Below are positions 8,719 to 16,160 of a stretch of 22,375 nt of DNA, piece after piece. This DNA comes from Deltaproteobacteria bacterium. Its GTDB lineage: Bacteria > Desulfobacterota > Desulfobulbia > Desulfobulbales > BM004. The DNA is taken from positions 1,176,526 to 1,198,900 of the forward strand of contig CP070776.1 in the NCBI GenBank assembly GCA_020346205.1, in the 5' to 3' direction. How positions within the stretch are numbered: the first letter of the stretch is position 1; each line of letters begins with the position of its first letter. Below the pieces are notes generated by a model. That model was not told where the DNA came from. It searched no databases and saw nothing but the letters and a program-made list of their open reading frames with translations. Made by a program: the position numbers and the translations under genes.

Positions 8719-8759
8719 AAGCCGGAACAGGAATCTGAATATTCATGTCTGGCTTTTTT
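8719..8759 (+). terminator. Orphan rho-independent terminator-like hairpin
   Basis: On the plus strand AAGCCGGA (8719-8726) pairs with TCTGGCTT at the 3' side, giving 8 bp with one G-U, further helped by an inner GGA/TTC pairing, and is followed by a run of six T (8754-8759). No plus-strand gene ends nearby; the closest upstream plus gene stops at 7369. It may end an unannotated small RNA, or act weakly on the minus-strand transcript of the secreted protein, where the T-tract is poorer. Confidence 0.5.
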
Positions 8760-8963
8760 ATATATAGTTCATATTAAGGCTAAATAATTAAGAAACATTC
8801 TGGGAGGGAATTTTTTATTAACAGCCGGTCATGATACAGTTACAGGATATCTGTGTGTCAGGATTTGGGACGTAGTAATAATATCTCACCAATTTTAAGT
8901 GTAGCTGAAATAGTGAGTATTTATAATCTCATCAACAATTGCCAATCAAAACCTTTCGTGCAC

Positions 8964-9479
8964 TCAATAATCAACTCCACCCAGGATGGAATTCTGGTTC
9001 AGTTCAGGTGTGTAAACCAGGATCTTGTTCCCTTTTAGGAATTTCACTGTCGCAAACGTCTCAACTGAATACCAGACACCTACTCTTTTGCCATTCTGAT
9101 CAAGGATGTAAGCAGCATAATAGTATCCTGACCTATTAAAATCCTGTTCAGTACTTATTACACTTATCCATTTTTTCTTCTGGTTGTAATCAACATAGTG
9201 AATCGGCAACCAAAGGTTTGCTGGATTGTCCAGCTCATAGTCCTTGTGGATTAAAAGAATTGCATTGGGTCTATCATACCCTCCTGTCGTATAATAGTTA
9301 TAGTCTTGCAGTACTTCATAGTCACGGAACAAGTTGTCGAGATCCCTATCTCTGTCCAGTGACCCGTAAACACCTGCTGCTGCTGTATAACTGGTAAACA
9401 GGAAAAGCATGAAAGTTGATATTAAAAGAGTGAACAAACTATTACGTTTATTCAATATATTATATATTTTTCCAAACAT
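8964..9479 (-). CDS. Small secreted protein of unknown function
   Basis: 171-residue product I do not recognise. The start at 9479 is chosen because GGAGG (9487-9491 on the minus strand) lies 7 nt upstream of this ATG; a longer frame to 9512 has no such support. Residues 13-35 form a hydrophobic signal peptide ending TAAAG, so the mature protein is probably periplasmic or secreted. The mature part is rich in Tyr, Asp and Asn (for example YNYYTTGGYDRPN), has no cysteine in the mature region and no lipobox. Alternating hydrophobic and polar stretches such as GYYYAAYILD and RVGVWYSVETF suggest beta-strands. It is transcribed alone, divergent from the riboswitch-controlled hydrolase, so they could share the intergenic regulatory DNA. 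Function is unknown. Confidence 0.75.
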   Translation of the reverse strand: MFGKIYNILNKRNSLFTLLISTFMLFLFTSYTAAAGVYGSLDRDRDLDNLFRDYEVLQDYNYYTTGGYDRPNAILLIHKDYELDNPANLWLPIHYVDYNQKKKWISVISTEQDFNRSGYYYAAYILDQNGKRVGVWYSVETFATVKFLKGNKILVYTPELNQNSILGGVDY

Positions 9480-9506
9480 GGTTGAACCTCCATATATATG
9501 CATCTC

Positions 9507-9527
9507 CAGCAACTTCTTTTGTTACTG
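9507..9527 (-). other. Leader hairpin of the secreted-protein gene
   Basis: On the minus strand CAGTAAC and GTTGCTG (9521-9527 and 9507-9513) form a 7-bp stem with one G-U around a 7-nt loop, 16 nt before the GGAGG. It could influence mRNA stability or ribosome access. Confidence 0.35.
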
Positions 9528-9627
9528 AAAGCGAAATATCTTTTTAAAAACAATGTAATCATCCTGTACCATTTTTGCCATTTTTTTGCTGTATGGCTGA
9601 ACCGAAAAAATAATCTTAATTACTGGT

Positions 9628-9636
9628 ATTATAACA
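9628..9636 (-). promoter_or_regulatory. Extended -10 promoter for the secreted-protein gene
   Basis: On the minus strand TG-T-TATAAT is a perfect extended -10 element. The -35 region (TTAAAT) is weak, as is common for such promoters. The leader would be about 140 nt. Confidence 0.45.
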
Positions 9637-9660
9637 AAAAGCAGTTTTTTATTTAATTTC

Positions 9661-9687
9661 ACAAAGTACCACATTGTGGTACTTTGT
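9661..9687. repeat. 27-bp perfect palindrome upstream of the riboswitch promoter
   Basis: Arms ACAAAGTACCACA (9661-9673) and TGTGGTACTTTGT (9675-9687) are perfect inverted repeats around a single T. It ends 4 bp before the -35 box of the hydrolase promoter and its centre is about 53 bp upstream of the predicted start, a usual activator position. It also lies between divergent genes. A T-rich stretch follows, so a terminator role cannot be excluded, but no plus-strand gene upstream needs one. Confidence 0.7.
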
Positions 9688-9691
9688 TTTG

Positions 9692-9720
9692 TTGACTATC
9701 TTTTATTTAGGACATATTAT
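9692..9720 (+). promoter_or_regulatory. Sigma70-type promoter of the riboswitch and hydrolase
   Basis: TTGACT (9692-9697), exact 17-nt spacer, TATTAT (9715-9720). Predicted transcription start is near 9727, about 10 nt before the riboswitch aptamer, which supports both calls. Confidence 0.75.
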
Positions 9721-9735
9721 TTAACTATAGAATAC

Positions 9736-9840
9736 GATAGAAAAAGTCGAACCATTTGAGAAGATGGGGCGGAAAGCTTCAGGTCTTTTATAAAGATAGC
9801 TGGGTTACCTATTTATAAGAGGTGACGCAGCTTTTTTTTT
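9736..9840 (+). promoter_or_regulatory. GEMM-I cyclic di-GMP riboswitch with overlapping terminator
   Basis: The sequence aligns by eye with the GEMM-I aptamer of Vibrio cholerae (Vc2). P2 is CCATTT/AGATGG (9752-9757, 9762-9767) closed by a GAGA GNRA tetraloop. GGCGGAAAGC (9768-9777) matches the conserved GACGCAAAGC. The P3 side pairs AGCT (9775-9778) with AGCT (9798-9801) and TCTTT with AAAGA around a TAT loop, followed by GGGTTACC (9802-9809). By this alignment the ligand-contact positions are kept: G20 (9746), A47 (9773), C92 (9808). The Vc2 21-46 G-C pair becomes U-G. P1 is weak. The 3' aptamer strand is also the 5' arm of the terminator, so ligand binding should prevent termination (ON switch). 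G at position 20 favours c-di-GMP over cGAMP, as inference. Confidence 0.85.
9798..9840 (+). terminator. Riboswitch-controlled intrinsic terminator
   Basis: AGCTGGGTTACCT (9798-9810) pairs with AGGTGACGCAGCT (9820-9832) over 13 positions with one G-G mismatch and one G-U, 9-nt loop, followed by nine T (9832-9840). The 5' arm is part of the aptamer, giving mutually exclusive folds. The hydrolase ATG is 35 nt downstream. Confidence 0.85.
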
Positions 9841-9874
9841 AAAAAATTTTTATATCCAAAGAAGGAGAAAAGTC

Positions 9875-10525
9875 ATGAATATAAACAAACAGGATACAGC
9901 AGTATTATTAACCGACGTGCAGAATGACTTTCTCAGTGAGCAAGGTGTAACCTGGGAGTTGGTAGGCAACAGCGTCAAGGAGAACAAGACTGTCGAGAAC
10001 ATCGAGAGGCTTTTCAAGGCCGCCAAGGCCAACGGGTTCGAGGTTTTTATCTCGCCCCATTATTATTACCCCACCGATAGCGGTTGGAAGTTCGGTGGAA
10101 CCATAGAGAATGTGATGCATGAAATTAATATGTTTGCTCGCAAAGGTGCCTTGGACCTGGAAGGGTTCATCGGGTCGGGTGCTGATTGGCTGGAGCGTTA
10201 TAAGCCATACATCGAGGACGGTAAGACAATTGTAAGTAGCCCCCATAAGGTTTATGGCCCAGAAAACAACGACCTTGTCCTGCAGCTTCGCAAACGGGGT
10301 ATTAACAAGGTTATCCTGGGAGGTATGTCAGCAAACCTGTGTGTGGAGGCTCACCTGCGTGAGTTGCTCGAGCAGGGCTTTGAGGTTTTTGTGGTGAAGG
10401 ATGCCACAGCCGGAGCTCTCCATCCCGAATTGGGTGATGGTTACCAGGCAGCGCTTATTAACTATGGCTATATGGCCAACGCTGTCCTAACAACTGATGA
10501 AGCAGTTAATGGCATGGAAGGTTGA
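9875..10525 (+). CDS. Isochorismatase-fold cysteine hydrolase (riboswitch-controlled)
   Basis: 216-residue soluble enzyme of the isochorismatase-like superfamily, which includes nicotinamidases, N-carbamoylsarcosine amidases and YcaC-type hydrolases. The family's catalytic triad is visible as D14 (in LLTDVQNDF), K125 (in SSPHK) and C156 (in GGMSANLCVEAH), so an amidase-type rather than true isochorismatase activity is expected; substrate is unknown. No signal peptide. GAAGGAG (9861-9867) lies 7 nt before the ATG. Transcription is predicted to need an antiterminated GEMM-I riboswitch, and a strong terminator follows, so it is monocistronic. Codon use differs from neighbours: GAG 13 to GAA 6, against GAA 19 to GAG 4 in folE2, suggesting acquisition by transfer. 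Family call is firm. Confidence 0.92.
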   Translation: MNINKQDTAVLLTDVQNDFLSEQGVTWELVGNSVKENKTVENIERLFKAAKANGFEVFISPHYYYPTDSGWKFGGTIENVMHEINMFARKGALDLEGFIGSGADWLERYKPYIEDGKTIVSSPHKVYGPENNDLVLQLRKRGINKVILGGMSANLCVEAHLRELLEQGFEVFVVKDATAGALHPELGDGYQAALINYGYMANAVLTTDEAVNGMEG

Positions 10526-10579
10526 ATCCCCAAAATGTGATTGCTTAAACGGCACCAGCATAGGACATTTAAATAAAGT

Positions 10580-10613
10580 CGGTGATGGAATTTTTTTCCA
10601 GCACCGTTTTTTT
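10580..10613 (+). terminator. Rho-independent terminator of the hydrolase gene
   Basis: CGGTGATGGAA (10580-10590) pairs with TTCCAGCACCG (10596-10606), 11 positions with one mismatch, T-rich loop, followed by seven T. Read from the minus strand it could also weakly end the nadD operon, whose last gene stops at 10663. Confidence 0.85.
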
Positions 10614-10662
10614 GTTATAAAATTTTAGGGGAATCTAGGTATCCAGTGGAAATACTAACCGG

Positions 10663-11346
10663 TCATTTAATGTATAGGTTTTGTTTCTTAATATAGTCCT
10701 CAACTATGGAAGGAACGAGTTGACTAATATTTTCTCCTCTTCTAACTCTCTCTCTGATACCAGTTGATGATATAGGAAGTGGTTCCATATGTTGAAGGAT
10801 AAAAGATCCTTTGCAATCTGGGGAGTTCCAGGATTCCTGCAAGGGGTCGTACTCGTAGCCGGCAAAGGTGTTGCCGACAATATCTTCTACTTTATCAGAC
10901 GGGTAGCCGGGTCTTGAAATAATAACAAAACTTACAAGGCGGGGAAGTTCCTGGAAACGTTTCCAGGTATCAATTTCTATAAAAGCATCCGCACCAATAA
11001 TAAAATAAAGCTCAGCCTGACCACCTGTCTGCTGCAATAGAATAGTGATGGTATCAATAGAATAGGAGGGAGCAGAACGTTTTGCTTCTATGTCAGATAT
11101 TATAAAAGAAGGATTATTTTCTGTCGCTCTTTCCAGCATGGCAATACGATGGTCAAAACTGGAAATTTCCAGGCCATTGCCATGACCGGCCTTGTGAGGC
11201 GGCAGGGCTGCAGGAATAAACCATATGGAGTCAAGGCCAAGAGCTTTCTGGACATGGTCGGCCACAGCCAGATGCCCGTTATGGACCGGATCAAAGGTGC
11301 CACCCAGCAAGCCGATTTTTTCTCTTTTATTTGCTGTCTGCACCAT
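10663..11346 (-). CDS. nadD: Nicotinate-nucleotide adenylyltransferase
   Basis: Adenylates nicotinate mononucleotide to deamido-NAD in NAD synthesis. The product (227 residues from ATG 11346; a TTG at 11352 would add two) has the nucleotidyltransferase motif GLLGGTFDPVHNGHL near the N-terminus, an IPAALPPHK segment, ELYFIIGADAF, and the C-terminal PISSTGIRERVRRG motif that binds ATP phosphates. These are the NadD signatures and the length is normal (about 200-220). No clear Shine-Dalgarno is visible. It is the last gene of the rplU operon, starting 33 nt after proA. In many bacteria nadD sits with obgE and proBA, matching this arrangement. Confidence 0.95.
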   Translation of the reverse strand: MVQTANKREKIGLLGGTFDPVHNGHLAVADHVQKALGLDSIWFIPAALPPHKAGHGNGLEISSFDHRIAMLERATENNPSFIISDIEAKRSAPSYSIDTITILLQQTGGQAELYFIIGADAFIEIDTWKRFQELPRLVSFVIISRPGYPSDKVEDIVGNTFAGYEYDPLQESWNSPDCKGSFILQHMEPLPISSTGIRERVRRGENISQLVPSIVEDYIKKQNLYIK

Positions 11347-11379
11347 ATTCAAGTTAAAATTACAGTGTGGTGTAAAAGT

Positions 11380-12636
11380 CTATGTTCTTACCTGCCCGTC
11401 TCCGTAAACGATAAACTTTTTCGTAGTAAGTTCCTTCAGGCCCATGGGGCCATATGCATGTAGCTTGGTTGTGCTGATGCCGATTTCAGCCCCGAGACCG
11501 AATTGCCCGCCGTCACTGAAACGGGTTGAGGCATTAACCATGACAGCCGAGGCATCAACCTCTTTTATAAAGCGCTGGGCATTAGCATAGTTTTGGGTAA
11601 CTATTGATTCGGTATGCTGCGAGCCGTATTTATCAATATGATCCATGGCCTCATCCAGGTTATTAACTATTTTGACTGCCAGGATAAGATCAAGGAATTC
11701 AGCAGGCCAGTCATCTTCAACTGCATCCTTTACATCAGCCAGGATCTGTTTTGTCCTTGGGCAACCGCGCAATTCCACACCTGACTCGACCAGTTTGGCA
11801 CTTACCATTGGCAGGAAAGATGTAGCTATATCCTGGTGCACCAGAAGTGTTTCAAGGGAATTACAGACTCCGGGTCTCTGGACCTTTGCATTCATTACAA
11901 TATTGGCAGCCATTTCAGTATCCGCATCTGCATCCACAAACACATGACATACTCCCTTGTAGTGCTTAAGAACAGGGATCCTCGAATTCTCCGCTACAAA
12001 ACGAATCAATCCCTCCCCTCCTCTAGGAATGATCAAATCTATATATTCTTCCAGTGACAGCAGGATATTAACGGCATCGCGGTCAGTGGTCGGCACAACC
12101 TGGACTGCTGCTGGATTGATATGTTCAGAAGCCAATGCATCCTGCAGGACCTTGGCAAGGGCCAGGTTTGAATGGATTGCTTCGGAACCGCCGCGCAGAA
12201 GAATTGCATTGCCGGCCTTCAAGCAGAGAGCCGCGGCATCTACGGTAACATTCGGTCTTGATTCATAAATCATGCCGATCACACCCAGAGGTATGCGCAT
12301 TCTGCCAACCATTAGTCCGTTGGGACGTTTTACCATCTCATCAACCTCACCAACCGGGTCAGGCAGGGCAACCACCTCCTGCAGGCCGACAACCATTGAT
12401 TCAATAACATTGTCAGAAAGTGCCAACCGGTCAAGCATGGCAGCAGACAATCCTTTTTCACGGCCTGCAGCCAAATCCTTATCATTTTCCGACTGGATGA
12501 ATTCCTTCTGGTCCTGTAAAGCTTCAGCCATGCGAAGCAGAACATTATTTTTACTGGTTGTTGACAAAGAAGAAAGGCCACGTGCCGCCCTTTTAGCTTC
12601 AACTGCCAAAGATTCAATAGTTTCCTGTAAGGACAT
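11380..12636 (-). CDS. proA: Gamma-glutamyl phosphate reductase (glutamate-5-semialdehyde dehydrogenase)
   Basis: Reduces gamma-glutamyl phosphate to glutamate 5-semialdehyde with NADPH, the second step of proline synthesis. The 418-residue protein has the normal family length. Visible are [31 protein letters not shown], the [11 protein letters not shown] segment, and [14 protein letters not shown] holding the catalytic cysteine C258. A TGGAG sits 7 nt upstream of the ATG. It follows proB by 23 nt in the same operon, so ProB's unstable product is made beside ProA, as in many bacteria. Confidence 0.97.
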   Translation of the reverse strand: MSLQETIESLAVEAKRAARGLSSLSTTSKNNVLLRMAEALQDQKEFIQSENDKDLAAGREKGLSAAMLDRLALSDNVIESMVVGLQEVVALPDPVGEVDEMVKRPNGLMVGRMRIPLGVIGMIYESRPNVTVDAAALCLKAGNAILLRGGSEAIHSNLALAKVLQDALASEHINPAAVQVVPTTDRDAVNILLSLEEYIDLIIPRGGEGLIRFVAENSRIPVLKHYKGVCHVFVDADADTEMAANIVMNAKVQRPGVCNSLETLLVHQDIATSFLPMVSAKLVESGVELRGCPRTKQILADVKDAVEDDWPAEFLDLILAVKIVNNLDEAMDHIDKYGSQHTESIVTQNYANAQRFIKEVDASAVMVNASTRFSDGGQFGLGAEIGISTTKLHAYGPMGLKELTTKKFIVYGDGQVRT

Positions 12637-12659
12637 CTCCTGTCTCCATGTAATGAAAA

Positions 12660-13817
12660 TTATAAAACTACAAGGTTGTCTCTGTGGATCACCTCATCAC
12701 TATCCTTATATCCCAGGGTCTTTTCAATATCGACCGTTTTCAGTCCCTTTATCTTACTTAGATCATTAGCACTGTAGTTACTCAATCCTGTAGCGATGGC
12801 ATTGCCCTTTTCATCCAGACACTGCACCGGGGCTCCAACCTTGAAATTGCCACGCACCTCAAGTATTCCTGAAGGTAGCAGACTTTTCCCTCCTTTCATA
12901 AGGGCTTTACATGCACCCTGGTCCAGGACAAGGTAACCCTTCGGTCTCAAAACATAGGCGATCCAGTGTTTTCGGCTTTGCATCTTTTCTGCCTGCGGTA
13001 AAAAAAAGGTTCCAACCGGTTCACAGGCAAACAACTGCTGCACTATTTTTTGTTCCCTACCTGAGCCGATAAAGGAGCTACCTCCTCTGGCTGAGACCAT
13101 CCGGGCTGCCTGGATTTTACTCTGCATGCCACCCGTGCCAAGAGCACCTACAACATAACCGGCCATTGCCTCAACTTTTTTATCAACTTTGGCAATAGTA
13201 TAGACGGGCATTGCCTCAGGGTCTTCATGGGGATTACCTGTATACAGGCTATCAACATCAGTCAGACAAATAAACAGATCAGCCTCGATGAGATTCGTAA
13301 TCAAGGCACCAAGTGTATCATTGTCACCAAATCGCAGCTCTTCAACTGAAACGGTATCATTTTCGTTGATGATAGGGATAATTTTCCATTCCAACAGGGT
13401 AAGTATGGTATTGCGTATATTTAAATAACGGTTTCGGTTGGAAAGATCATCATGGGTGAGAAGCACCTGAGCTACCTTGTATCCCAAGTGGTCAAAAATA
13501 TCTTCATAGAAACGCATGAGGCTGCTCTGTCCAACTGCCGCTGCCCCTTGCTTTTCTTTAAGCTCAAGTTTCCTGTTTACCTGTAGTCCAAGCCTTTTTT
13601 TTCCAGCAGCAACTGCACCGGAACTTACCAGTATTACTTCTTTGCCGGTCTCAACCAGAAACGAAATCTCCTGGGCAAGATTTTCCATAACAGACAAATT
13701 CAGCCCATCTTCACCGGTTAAAACCGCACTGCCAACCTTTACTACTACACGTCTTGATTTACCAAGATGAGATTTGCGCAGAGAAAACCCTTCTTCTTTA
13801 TTCACTTGAAATGTCAT
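12660..13817 (-). CDS. proB: Glutamate 5-kinase with C-terminal PUA domain
   Basis: Phosphorylates glutamate to gamma-glutamyl phosphate, the first and feedback-controlled step of proline synthesis. 385 residues: an amino-acid-kinase domain with [12 protein letters not shown] near the N-terminus, [26 protein letters not shown] and [13 protein letters not shown], then a PUA domain (about 285-370, from [22 protein letters not shown] on). It has a roughly 15-residue N-terminal extension before the kinase core compared with the shortest family members. The two-domain form matches E. coli ProB, in which proline inhibits the enzyme. It starts 66 nt after the obgE stop; the ribosome site is weak. 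Co-operonic with proA. Confidence 0.97.
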   Translation of the reverse strand: MTFQVNKEEGFSLRKSHLGKSRRVVVKVGSAVLTGEDGLNLSVMENLAQEISFLVETGKEVILVSSGAVAAGKKRLGLQVNRKLELKEKQGAAAVGQSSLMRFYEDIFDHLGYKVAQVLLTHDDLSNRNRYLNIRNTILTLLEWKIIPIINENDTVSVEELRFGDNDTLGALITNLIEADLFICLTDVDSLYTGNPHEDPEAMPVYTIAKVDKKVEAMAGYVVGALGTGGMQSKIQAARMVSARGGSSFIGSGREQKIVQQLFACEPVGTFFLPQAEKMQSRKHWIAYVLRPKGYLVLDQGACKALMKGGKSLLPSGILEVRGNFKVGAPVQCLDEKGNAIATGLSNYSANDLSKIKGLKTVDIEKTLGYKDSDEVIHRDNLVVL

Positions 13818-13883
13818 AGTGCGGCTTCATTTATCAGTTAAATTTTTTATATGCCTGTTTCCGGTAAATTACTAAAACAAGTT

Positions 13884-14912
<1,029 letters not shown>

Positions 14913-15067
14913 TTACTTTGTTATACAGCGATACTAAAAACAATCGCAGTTTCATGAAGAGCGGCCGGTTTATATTTCTGAATGCCTGCCGCTCCTATTC
15001 TGATGGGTCTATATAAGACAGTATCGACCCGAATTCATTCTATCGAGTCAATAGGTAAGACAGGGGA

Positions 15068-15328
15068 TCAGGACTCGTCGGGATATACGCTTACTCTTTT
15101 ACGATTGCGACCAAAATCTTCATAGGTGACAACACCATCAACCTTGGCATAAAGGGTATAATCACGACCAAGACCAACATTGGTACCGGGATGAATTTTA
15201 GTGCCCAGTTGACGAACCAAGATATTCCCCGCCTTGACAATCTGACCACCAAATCTTTTCACACCACGTCGCTGACCTATACTATCACGCCCGTTTCTTG
15301 TACTTCCGCCTGCTTTTTTATGTGCCAT
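15068..15328 (-). CDS. rpmA: 50S ribosomal protein bL27
   Basis: 86-residue ribosomal protein whose basic N-terminus reaches the peptidyl transferase centre. It starts [16 protein letters not shown] and continues LGVKRFGG-type and [23 protein letters not shown] conserved blocks (here [10 protein letters not shown] and NILVRQRGT-like [14 protein letters not shown]), matching the family along its whole length. There is no Firmicutes-type N-terminal leader to be cleaved. It follows rplU by 49 nt in the usual rplU-rpmA-obgE order. Confidence 0.98.
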   Translation of the reverse strand: MAHKKAGGSTRNGRDSIGQRRGVKRFGGQIVKAGNILVRQLGTKIHPGTNVGLGRDYTLYAKVDGVVTYEDFGRNRKRVSVYPDES

Positions 15329-15377
15329 GATAAAACCTCAATGTAATATCAAATTTGATTTATTCTATATTGCTACT

Positions 15378-15977
15378 TCAAACTGAGATACCGGAAATCT
15401 CAAGAGCTGTGAACATCTGACGATGACCACGCTTGACGCGATAGCCTTTGCGGCGTTTCTTTTTGAAAACCAATACCTTTTTAGCTTTGTCCTGTTCTAC
15501 GATACGTGCAGTTACAACCGCACCATCAACTGTTGGTTGTCCTATTTTTGTATTATCACCATCAAAAACAGCAAGGACATCTTTTATTTCAACAGTATCA
15601 CCAACGTTGCCGGCTATCTTTTCAACACGGACCAGTGACCCGGTTGATACCTGGTACTGTTTTCCTCCGGTACGAATTATGGCGTAACCAGATGCAACAG
15701 TTGCTTTCTTGGGAGCTTTTGCCTTTTGGACCTTTTTTTCTGGCTCGGGGCTCTTAGCTTTAGGCGCAACCTTTTTCACCTGTTTTTCTTTAGCTTCAGG
15801 TTTCGGTACAGCCTCTGCAGTTTCTTCCTTGACTTCTGACTTCTTCCCTTTTCCTTTGGTTTCAGCAAGAAGTAACTCAAGAAGCTCAGCTTTGCGGGAC
15901 TTTTTATTAAAAGATACTCCCAGGCTGGTCAACTCTTCAACCAGCTCTTTAACAGTCATTTTGTCATAATCTTTCAT
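15378..15977 (-). CDS. rplU: 50S ribosomal protein bL21 with N-terminal SAP/Rho-N-like extension
   Basis: The bL21 core begins at about residue 98 (YAIIRTGGKQYQV) and ends with KVLVFKKKRRKGYRVKRGHRQ, about 102 residues, the full usual size. It is preceded by 97 extra residues: a helix-extended-loop-helix motif at about 6-38 (MTVKELVEELTSLG then KKSRKAELLELLL) that looks like a SAP, HeH/LEM or Rho-N small nucleic-acid-binding domain, and a Lys/Glu/Pro/Ala-rich linker at 40-95. The start follows an AGGA 8 nt upstream and the TTGACA promoter at 16131. There is no internal start with a ribosome site just before the core that would make the extension non-coding. First gene of the operon. Confidence 0.95.
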   Translation of the reverse strand: MKDYDKMTVKELVEELTSLGVSFNKKSRKAELLELLLAETKGKGKKSEVKEETAEAVPKPEAKEKQVKKVAPKAKSPEPEKKVQKAKAPKKATVASGYAIIRTGGKQYQVSTGSLVRVEKIAGNVGDTVEIKDVLAVFDGDNTKIGQPTVDGAVVTARIVEQDKAKKVLVFKKKRRKGYRVKRGHRQMFTALEISGISV

Positions 15978-16002
15978 GATATTATCCTAAATAATCATCT
16001 CT

Positions 16003-16039
16003 GGTAAGTTCTTGGTTAATTTCAAAAGGAGTACTTACC
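16003..16039 (-). other. Possible rplU leader hairpin
   Basis: GGTAAGT and ACTTACC (16003-16009, 16033-16039) form a 7-bp inverted repeat with a 23-nt interior inside the predicted rplU leader of about 120 nt. It could serve feedback control by a ribosomal protein, but no known leader motif was recognised. Confidence 0.35.
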
Positions 16040-16107
16040 AAAAATATTGCAGTTAATTACAAAAAGAGTAAAGCAGTATTGGTTTTCCCGCAAACTCAGA
16101 AACAGGC

Positions 16108-16136
16108 ATTAATAACAAAACGTAAATATTTGTCAA
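16108..16136 (-). promoter_or_regulatory. Promoter of the rplU-rpmA-obgE-proB-proA-nadD operon
   Basis: On the minus strand a perfect TTGACA (16131-16136) stands 17 nt from ATTAAT (16108-16113), or 16 nt from TATTAA. Start near 16101, giving a leader of about 120 nt before rplU. Confidence 0.65.
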
Positions 16137-16160
16137 GCTCAATTTACGCGCAGGTTTTGC

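Larger units (their letters stand above)
8432..8963. other. 532-bp non-coding region with inverted repeats and an orphan terminator
   Basis: No ORF here has coding character. One ATG (8831) opens only 14 codons, and the GGGAGGG at 8802-8808 is too far from it. The region holds the leader of the substrate-binding protein gene, the palindrome AGGTTAACCT (8546-8555), three further inverted repeats and one plus-strand terminator-like hairpin, listed separately. The remaining sequence is AT-rich with nothing recognised. Confidence 0.6.

Noticed and set aside
8432..8720. Possible Fur box upstream of the iron-type binding protein
   Set aside because: ATGAT-AAA-ATCAT at 8684-8696 resembles part of one but is about 250 bp from the gene and lacks the repeated GATAAT pattern.
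8831..8875. 14-codon ORF starting at ATG 8831 after a GGGAGGG
   Set aside because: The Shine-Dalgarno-like stretch is 22 nt away and the peptide is too short to judge.
9736..9840. Reading the switch as a cGAMP-type (GEMM-Ib) variant
   Set aside because: By-eye alignment gives G, not A, at the position that sets specificity. Because the core is divergent, this was left as a test rather than excluded outright.
11645..12769. Several plus-strand open frames opposite proA and proB, up to 165 codons
   Set aside because: They mirror conserved proA/proB codons, have low-complexity Ser/Arg/Thr composition and no family motif.
14950..15000. GAGCGGC/GCCGCTC hairpin between rpmA and obgE as a terminator
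   Set aside because: No T-tract follows on the minus strand, and termination here would separate conserved co-operonic genes; it may be an attenuator or processing site only.
15423..15969. Overlapping plus-strand frames opposite rplU
   Set aside because: Antisense shadows of the Lys/Glu-rich extension; no start signal.
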